Shown here piece by piece: positions 63,653 through 64,000 of a stretch of DNA of 64,000 bases; the first letter of the stretch is position 1, and the number at the start of each line of letters is the position of its first letter. The stretch comes from Gordonia asplenii (GTDB lineage: Bacteria > Actinomycetota > Actinomycetes > Mycobacteriales > Mycobacteriaceae): assembly GCF_012933505.1 (NCBI RefSeq), contig NZ_JABBNB010000028.1, forward strand, positions 1 through 64,000, given 5' to 3'. Made by a program: the position numbers and the translations under genes. Below the pieces are notes generated by a model, which had not been told where the DNA came from, did no database searches, and saw only the letters and a program-made list of their open reading frames with translations.

Positions 63653-64000
63653 GTTCGGGTACAGCACAGAGCAGTTCGGGTACAGCAGCGGCAGCGTCGG
63701 ACACGATGCCGTCGGGACCCGTCGGCCCGCACTGGGCGAAGCGCTACGTGCTGTGGCCCGCGCGTAATCTCTGGCGGTCGCTGACGTCGATGCGGACCGC
63801 GCTGGCACTGTTGTTCCTGCTCGCGCTCGCAGCCATTCCGGGCGCGCTGCTGCCACAGCGGCCGCTCAACGAGCAGAAGACCCAGGCCTACATCGACAAC
63901 CACGGCTGGCTGGGTCGCGCGATGGATCGGCTGCAACTGTTCGACGTCTTCGCGAGTGCCTGGTTCACCGCGATCTACGTGCTGTTGTTCGTGTCGCTGG
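63649..64000 (+). CDS. resB: Cytochrome c biogenesis protein ResB (5' part, cut by window end)
   Basis: System II haem-ligation protein ResB/Ccs1. The first 117 codons are here: a polar tail with a 21-bp duplication ([14 protein letters not shown]), then the family start [31 protein letters not shown] (first helix and the PGALLPQ motif, given in part) and [20 protein letters not shown], the second helix. TTG 63649 overlaps the ccdA stop; ATG 63706 is the alternative. The remainder and probably ccsA lie beyond the window. Confidence 0.9.
   Translation, partial: MSSGTAQSSSGTAAAASDTMPSGPVGPHWAKRYVLWPARNLWRSLTSMRTALALLFLLALAAIPGALLPQRPLNEQKTQAYIDNHGWLGRAMDRLQLFDVFASAWFTAIYVLLFVSL

Overview
The window is high-GC DNA with dense, often overlapping genes (ATGA/GTGA stop-start overlaps), GTG/TTG starts and gene orders typical of Mycobacteriales. 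Two blocks that I recall as far apart in Mycobacterium tuberculosis are joined here: radA-lpqE-carD-ispD-ispF-cysS-rlmB (the Rv3585 to Rv3579c order), then mshA ... senX3-regX3 ... ppx ... proC ... bS22 ... hemACDB ... hemL ... ccdA-resB (the Rv0486 to Rv0528 order). A Rex repressor gene in front of hemA and the repeat content point to a non-tuberculous relative, most likely Gordonia or a close relative; genus is inference.

Layout. 1-7047: DNA repair (RadA), a lipoprotein (LpqE), the RNA polymerase regulator CarD, isoprenoid enzymes IspD/IspF, CysRS and an rRNA methylase. 7051-9998: unfamiliar accessory genes, including a likely gene remnant and a four-helix membrane protein paired with a lipoprotein. 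10203-19000: PxpA, a carboxylesterase, a DUF2599 lipoprotein, an alpha/beta hydrolase, a znuACB zinc importer with a Zur-type box, and a P450-TetR pair with a perfect inverted-repeat operator. 19026-33838: mycothiol glycosyltransferase MshA, Gpm, SenX3-RegX3, Ppx, ProC and conserved mycobacterial-type unknowns. 34134-41422: a divergent accessory cluster (RidA, IclR, KDG kinase / PLP deaminase, N-acyl-D-amino deacylase, KDPG aldolase, GntP permease) inserted between the HTH gene and the bS22 gene. 41567-46760: bS22, epimerase, acyltransferase, HAD phosphatase, thioredoxin-fold protein. 46795-54120: rex-hemA-hemC-hemD-hemB and an amino-acid permease. 55398-64000: three small membrane proteins, an acyl-CoA oxidase-like enzyme, an SGNH hydrolase, hemL and cytochrome c biogenesis genes (resA-ccdA-resB, the last cut by the window end).

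How parts work together. The 34-41 kb cluster reads as a complete route from an N-acetylated aldonic amino sugar (N-acetylglucosaminate, the oxidised end of chitin) to pyruvate and glyceraldehyde-3-phosphate: uptake, deacetylation, deamination to KDG, phosphorylation, aldol cleavage, with RidA clearing enamines and IclR as switch. The permease gene has a one-base frameshift at about 40142. Haem synthesis is under a Rex box, and haem and cytochrome c maturation genes lie near each other.

Non-coding structure is the other notable content. Four copies of an element of about 255-330 bp (145-170 bp core inside long inverted arms) and many copies of a small hairpin with compensatory base changes sit between genes, mostly where genes converge. 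An array of seven 16-bp boxes (three forward, four reverse, about 19-20 bp apart, centred on CCGCGG) lies at 54752-54897; a single further copy lies at 44311.
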